This document shows positions 61,001-64,000 of a stretch of 64,000 nucleotides of DNA, one piece after another. Where the stretch lies: the NCBI RefSeq assembly GCF_003402475.1, contig NZ_BFAB01000002.1, positions 1 through 64,000 of the forward strand. Direction: 5' to 3'. Source of the DNA: Mycobacterium sp. MFM001. Its GTDB lineage: Bacteria > Actinomycetota > Actinomycetes > Mycobacteriales > Mycobacteriaceae. The notes beneath the pieces were generated by a model. It made no database searches and was not told the origin of the DNA. It saw nothing but the letters and a program-made list of their open reading frames with translations. The translations under genes were made by a program, and so were the position numbers. Numbering within the stretch: position 1 is the first letter of the stretch; the number at the start of each line of letters is the position of its first letter.

Positions 61001-62224
61001 ATGACGACAACTTTGTCTCATGAGGCCCGGTTCGAGCTTGCGACGGCCGAGACATGGCCCAACCCGTGGCCGATGTACCAGGCATTGCGCGACCACGACC
61101 CGGTGCACCACGTGGTGCCGGAGGGCAGGCCCGACGAGGACTACTACGTGCTGTCCCGGCACGCCGATATCTGGGCGGCCGCGCGCGACCACGAGACGTT
61201 CTCGTCGGCGCAGGGGCTGACCGTCACCTACGGCGACTTGGAACTCATTGGGCTGCAAGACAATCCGCCTATGGTGATGCAGGATCCGCCGGTGCACACC
61301 GAGTTTCGCAAGCTGGTGTCGCGCGGCTTCACCCCGCGGCAAGTCGAGGCGGTCGAGCCGAAGGTGCGCGAGTTCGTCGTGCAGCGCATCGAGCGGCTGC
61401 GCGCCGAGGGCGGCGGCGACATCGTCGCCGAGTTGTTCAAGCCGCTGCCGTCGATGGTCGTCGCGCACTACCTGGGCGTGCCGGAGGAGGACCGGGCCCA
61501 GTTCGACGGCTGGACCCAGGCCATCGTCGCGGCCAACGCCGCCGAGGCCGGCGTTGCGTCCGCCGGTGACGCGGTCGGGTCGATGATGGCCTACTTCACC
61601 GGGCTGATCGAGCGGCGCCGCCACGAACCCGAGGACGACACGATTTCGCACTTGGTGGCGGCCGGGGTCGGCGCCGACGGCGACATCGCCGGCACGCTGT
61701 CGGTGCTGGCGTTCACCTTCACGATGGTCACCGGCGGCAACGACACAACCACCGGCATGCTGGGCGGCTCGGTGCAATTGCTGCACCAGCGGCCCGACCA
61801 GCGACAGCTGCTCGTCGACGACCCCGGCCTGATTCCGGACGCGATCGACGAACTGCTGCGGCTGACCTCGCCGGTGCAAGGTCTGGCCCGCACCACCACT
61901 CGCGACGTGACGATCGGCCACACGACGGTGCCGGCCGGCCGCAAAGTGCTGCTGCTGTACGGCTCGGGCAATCGCGACGAGCGGCAGTACGGGCCGGACG
62001 CCGCCGAACTCGACGTGCGCCGGTGTCCGCGCAACATCCTGACCTTCAGCCACGGCGCACACCACTGCCTGGGCGCGGCCGCGGCCCGGATGCAGTCGCG
62101 GGTGGCGCTGACCGAATTGCTGTCCCGCTGCCCGGAATTCGAAGTCGACGAGTCCGGCATCGTGTGGTCCGGCGGCAGCTACGTGCGGCGTCCACTGTCG
62201 GTGCCGTTCAAGGTCAGGTCCTGA
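61001..62224 (+). CDS. cyp130: Cytochrome P450 CYP130
   Basis: A 407-residue soluble P450. The heme-ligand cysteine is Cys356 in FSHGAHHCLGAAAARMQ. The oxygen-activating I-helix motif is VTGGNDTTTGML, and the K-helix ExxR is in DELLRLTSPVQGLAR. The N-terminus lacks a membrane anchor. M. tuberculosis CYP130 is nearly the same length; its natural substrate is not settled. The stop overlaps the TetR start by one base (TGATG), so the regulator is made from the same mRNA. Confidence 0.94.
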   Translation: MTTTLSHEARFELATAETWPNPWPMYQALRDHDPVHHVVPEGRPDEDYYVLSRHADIWAAARDHETFSSAQGLTVTYGDLELIGLQDNPPMVMQDPPVHTEFRKLVSRGFTPRQVEAVEPKVREFVVQRIERLRAEGGGDIVAELFKPLPSMVVAHYLGVPEEDRAQFDGWTQAIVAANAAEAGVASAGDAVGSMMAYFTGLIERRRHEPEDDTISHLVAAGVGADGDIAGTLSVLAFTFTMVTGGNDTTTGMLGGSVQLLHQRPDQRQLLVDDPGLIPDAIDELLRLTSPVQGLARTTTRDVTIGHTTVPAGRKVLLLYGSGNRDERQYGPDAAELDVRRCPRNILTFSHGAHHCLGAAAARMQSRVALTELLSRCPEFEVDESGIVWSGGSYVRRPLSVPFKVRS

Positions 62225-62805
62225 TGCCGCGCAACGACTGGCTGGCGGAGCGGCGCACCGAGGTGGCCGCCGACCGGATTCTCGACGCGGCAGGGGAACT
62301 TTTCACTCGCCAGGATGCCGCTTCGGTCGGGATGAACGAGATCGCCAGTGCGGCAGGGTGTTCGCGCGCGACGTTATACCGCTACTTCGAGAGCCGTGAG
62401 GCATTGCGGACCGCATACGTACACCGCGAGGCGCGTACGGTGTACCGCCGGATGACGGAGAGCCTCGCCGGTATCGAGGACCCGCATGAGCGGCTCGTCG
62501 CGGGCATCGCCAGGTCGGTAGCCATGGTGCGGGAAAATCCCGCGCTGGCATCATGGTTCGCCACCACGCAGCCGCCAATCGGCGGCGAGATGGCCGAACA
62601 TTCCGAAGTGATCACGGCGCTGGTCGGCGCGTTCGTCACCTCGTTGGGTGTCGACGATCCAGCGGCGGTCGATCGCCGGGCCCGCTGGTTGGTGCGGGTC
62701 ATCACGTCGCTGCTGATCTTCCCGGGCCGCGACGACGCCGACGAACAGGCGATGATCGAGGAGTTCGTCGCCCCGACCATGGTGCCGACTAGACTCCGCG
62801 GCTAG
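62224..62805 (+). CDS. TetR-family regulator (Rv1255c-like)
   Basis: A 193-residue TetR repressor. The helix-turn-helix is in RILDAAGELFTRQDAASVGMNEIASAAGCSRATLYRYFESREAL (about 19-62). The C-terminal ligand domain has RRARWLVRVITSLLIFPGRDD. It is coupled to cyp130 and probably controls it. I see no clear palindromic operator at the cyp130 promoter except the terminator palindrome just upstream. It overlaps the convergent SIP gene by 17 bp. Confidence 0.92.
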   Translation: MPRNDWLAERRTEVAADRILDAAGELFTRQDAASVGMNEIASAAGCSRATLYRYFESREALRTAYVHREARTVYRRMTESLAGIEDPHERLVAGIARSVAMVRENPALASWFATTQPPIGGEMAEHSEVITALVGAFVTSLGVDDPAAVDRRARWLVRVITSLLIFPGRDDADEQAMIEEFVAPTMVPTRLRG

Positions 62806-63517
62806 CCATCCAATACGCCCGCGACGCAATGGAATTGCGCGGGATGCCAAACTCGTCGCGCAGCACCTTGACCACCGAGCGCGTCGTGCGGTGGTCGCAC
62901 GCCACCCAACCGAAGTGGTCGCCGGCGTCGAACGCCGCCGACCGCACCGCTTGCACCAAAGCCTCGCCCGCGTTCTTGCGGTCCACCCAGGTGACGTCCG
63001 AGTCGCGGTCCACCGGCAAGTCCTTGTCGTCGTCGTAACCCGCCTCGAGGAACACCTGCGCCGGGGCATCTCCGATTGCCGTCAGCAGAGAGTTGATCGC
63101 CGGCAGCGAGGCGGTGTCGCCGACGATGACGTACCCGGCCGGCGGCGGCTCGGGGACGGCGAACTTGCTGCCCATTACCGTCGCCTCGATGGTGTCTCCG
63201 GGTTGCGCATCCTGCGCCCACCGCGACGCGATCCCACCATGCAGCGCGAATTCGATGTCGAAGGTGTCGGCGCCCGGGTCGGGGTCGACCAGGGTATAAC
63301 CGCGCTGATGCTGTTTGGCGCCGTCGGCGAACCACATCCGGATCCACATCGTCGGGTGCACCGGGTGCTCGGCGAGCATGCCGCCCCCCTCGAAGCTCAA
63401 TCGCAGGTAGTGGGGGCTTATTTCGCGCTTGCCGGTCACTGTCAGCCGGTAGTCGCCGGCCCGCAACAGCTTCAGCACCGCGCCCGCGAAGCCGCGGGAC
63501 CCCTTTTGATCAGCCAT
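62789..63517 (-). CDS. Siderophore-interacting protein (FAD-dependent ferric reductase family)
   Basis: A 242-residue flavoprotein of the ViuB/SIP family, which releases iron from siderophores by reduction. The flavin motif is RGYTLVDPDPGADTFDIEFALHG, followed by GIASRWAQDAQPGD and a Rossmann-like YVIVGDTASLPAINSLL, where SIP proteins bind NADPH or take electrons. The C-terminal WVACDHRTTRSVVKVLRDEFGIP is conserved. The ATG at 63517 has GGAAGGG upstream; a TTG one codon earlier is less likely. An IdeR box stands 22 bp upstream. Confidence 0.9.
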   Translation of the reverse strand: MADQKGSRGFAGAVLKLLRAGDYRLTVTGKREISPHYLRLSFEGGGMLAEHPVHPTMWIRMWFADGAKQHQRGYTLVDPDPGADTFDIEFALHGGIASRWAQDAQPGDTIEATVMGSKFAVPEPPPAGYVIVGDTASLPAINSLLTAIGDAPAQVFLEAGYDDDKDLPVDRDSDVTWVDRKNAGEALVQAVRSAAFDAGDHFGWVACDHRTTRSVVKVLRDEFGIPRNSIASRAYWMASRGV

Positions 63518-63538
63518 CAAGCACCCTTCCCGTACGAC

Positions 63539-63557
63539 TTAGGGAAGGTTAACCTAA
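63539..63557. promoter_or_regulatory. IdeR (iron box) operator
   Basis: The 19-bp site TTAGGGAAGGTTAACCTAA matches the IdeR consensus TTAGGTTAGGCTAACCTAA at 16 of 19 positions. It lies 22 bp before the ATG of the siderophore-interacting protein and downstream of a -35-like CTGACT (minus strand, 63561-63566), the right place for iron-dependent repression. Confidence 0.82.
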
Positions 63558-63562
63558 CACAG

Positions 63563-64000
63563 TCAGCTGGGCACGCGGGTGAAACGGTGCAGCAGCCAGG
63601 CCAGCGGGATCGTGATCGCCAGCGTGGCCACGAACAGGTTCAGCATCGAGCCGGTGTAGACGCGGTAGCGCACCACCTCGACCATCGCGATCTCCATGGT
63701 CACCAGGTGGATCAGGAAGATCTCGTAGGAGATCTCGCCCAGCCACACCATCGGCCGGCTCGCCAGCAGCTTGCTGTACCAGCCGCGATCACCGAGTGCC
63801 AGCGGCGCGACCGCCAGCGCGGCGATGGCCGCGTAGAACCCCGACTTCACCAGCGCCTCGGGCAGCCCCTGCGGCGACGTCGTCGGCGCGCCCGCGATCG
63901 GGGTGGAGACAATCAGGTAGCTGATGATCGCCAGCGGTAGCGCGACGAGCGTGTAGCAGCGCACGCCCATCGCCTGCAGCACCGACAGCATCATGCCGGC
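63563..64000 (-). CDS. Acyltransferase-3 family membrane protein, C-terminal part (Rv1254-like, partial)
   Basis: The last 145 or so codons of a membrane O-acyltransferase; the 5' part lies beyond the window. Helices include YTLVALPLAIISYLIVSTPI, SGFYAAIAALAVAPLALGD and LFVATLAITIPLAWLLHRF. The motif LGEISYEIFLIHLV is the usual C-terminal signature of the acyltransferase-3 family. The internal ATG at 63994 is not taken as the start. It ends 5 bp before the IdeR box, so the SIP promoter overlaps its end. Confidence 0.87.
   Translation of the reverse strand, partial: AGMMLSVLQAMGVRCYTLVALPLAIISYLIVSTPIAGAPTTSPQGLPEALVKSGFYAAIAALAVAPLALGDRGWYSKLLASRPMVWLGEISYEIFLIHLVTMEIAMVEVVRYRVYTGSMLNLFVATLAITIPLAWLLHRFTRVPS

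Overview
The window is chromosomal DNA of a slow-growing Mycobacterium. The gene order is the mirror image of the M. tuberculosis H37Rv stretch from rrs/murA down to Rv1254, as I remember it. The 16S fragment at the left edge (minus strand) carries the slow-grower V3 signature and a long helix 18. The c-subunit of ATP synthase (AtpE) has methionine where M. tuberculosis has Ala63, a replacement known from M. xenopi and M. shimoidei and tied to natural bedaquiline tolerance. A member of the M. xenopi/M. shimoidei neighbourhood is therefore my best guess. It rests on memory, not on a search.

Left third (1-25900): the 16S 5' end with its promoter and boxA leader; murA; a PduO-type cobalamin adenosyltransferase; the complete atpIBEFHAGDC operon with a DUF2550 gene behind it; wecA, tsaC, prmC, prfA and rpmE; an acyl-CoA synthetase gene lying between rpmE and rho; rho; the threonine/lysine block thrB-thrC-hom-lysA; argS; and a tRNA-Arg. 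Nearly all genes are on the minus strand, with short or overlapping junctions.

Middle (25900-46500): an accessory block (sulfite-oxidase-like molybdoenzyme, LLM flavin enzyme, two VOC proteins). Then a sulfur cluster (Rrf2 regulator, cysQ, cysNC, cysD) with a promoter framed by an inverted repeat, and a beta-carbonic anhydrase. Then the oppBCDA peptide importer, a GMC oxidoreductase, a YhaN/YhaO-like ATPase-nuclease pair, a SixA-type phosphatase and the lipoproteins LprC and LprB.

Right third (46500-64000): a heterodimeric ABC exporter; a membrane-anchored S1 protease with a zinc-ribbon tail; abmR, the small RNA Mcr11 and the Rv1264-type adenylate cyclase; a frameshifted family-6 DNA glycosylase; amiB2 and a divergent PLP lyase/aminotransferase; HIT and Ddn-like genes; an LLM enzyme and udgB; a GlcD-like oxidase; cyp130 with its TetR partner; an IdeR-controlled siderophore-interacting protein; and the end of an acyltransferase gene cut by the window edge.

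I see no CRISPR array, insertion sequence, prophage or integrase, and no clearly new multi-gene system. The most notable points are the AtpE methionine, the extra charged tail on AtpD, the replaced or missing segments relative to M. tuberculosis, the protease/zinc-ribbon architecture, a 41-bp hairpin repeat present twice, and a recurring set of long palindromes at gene 3' ends.
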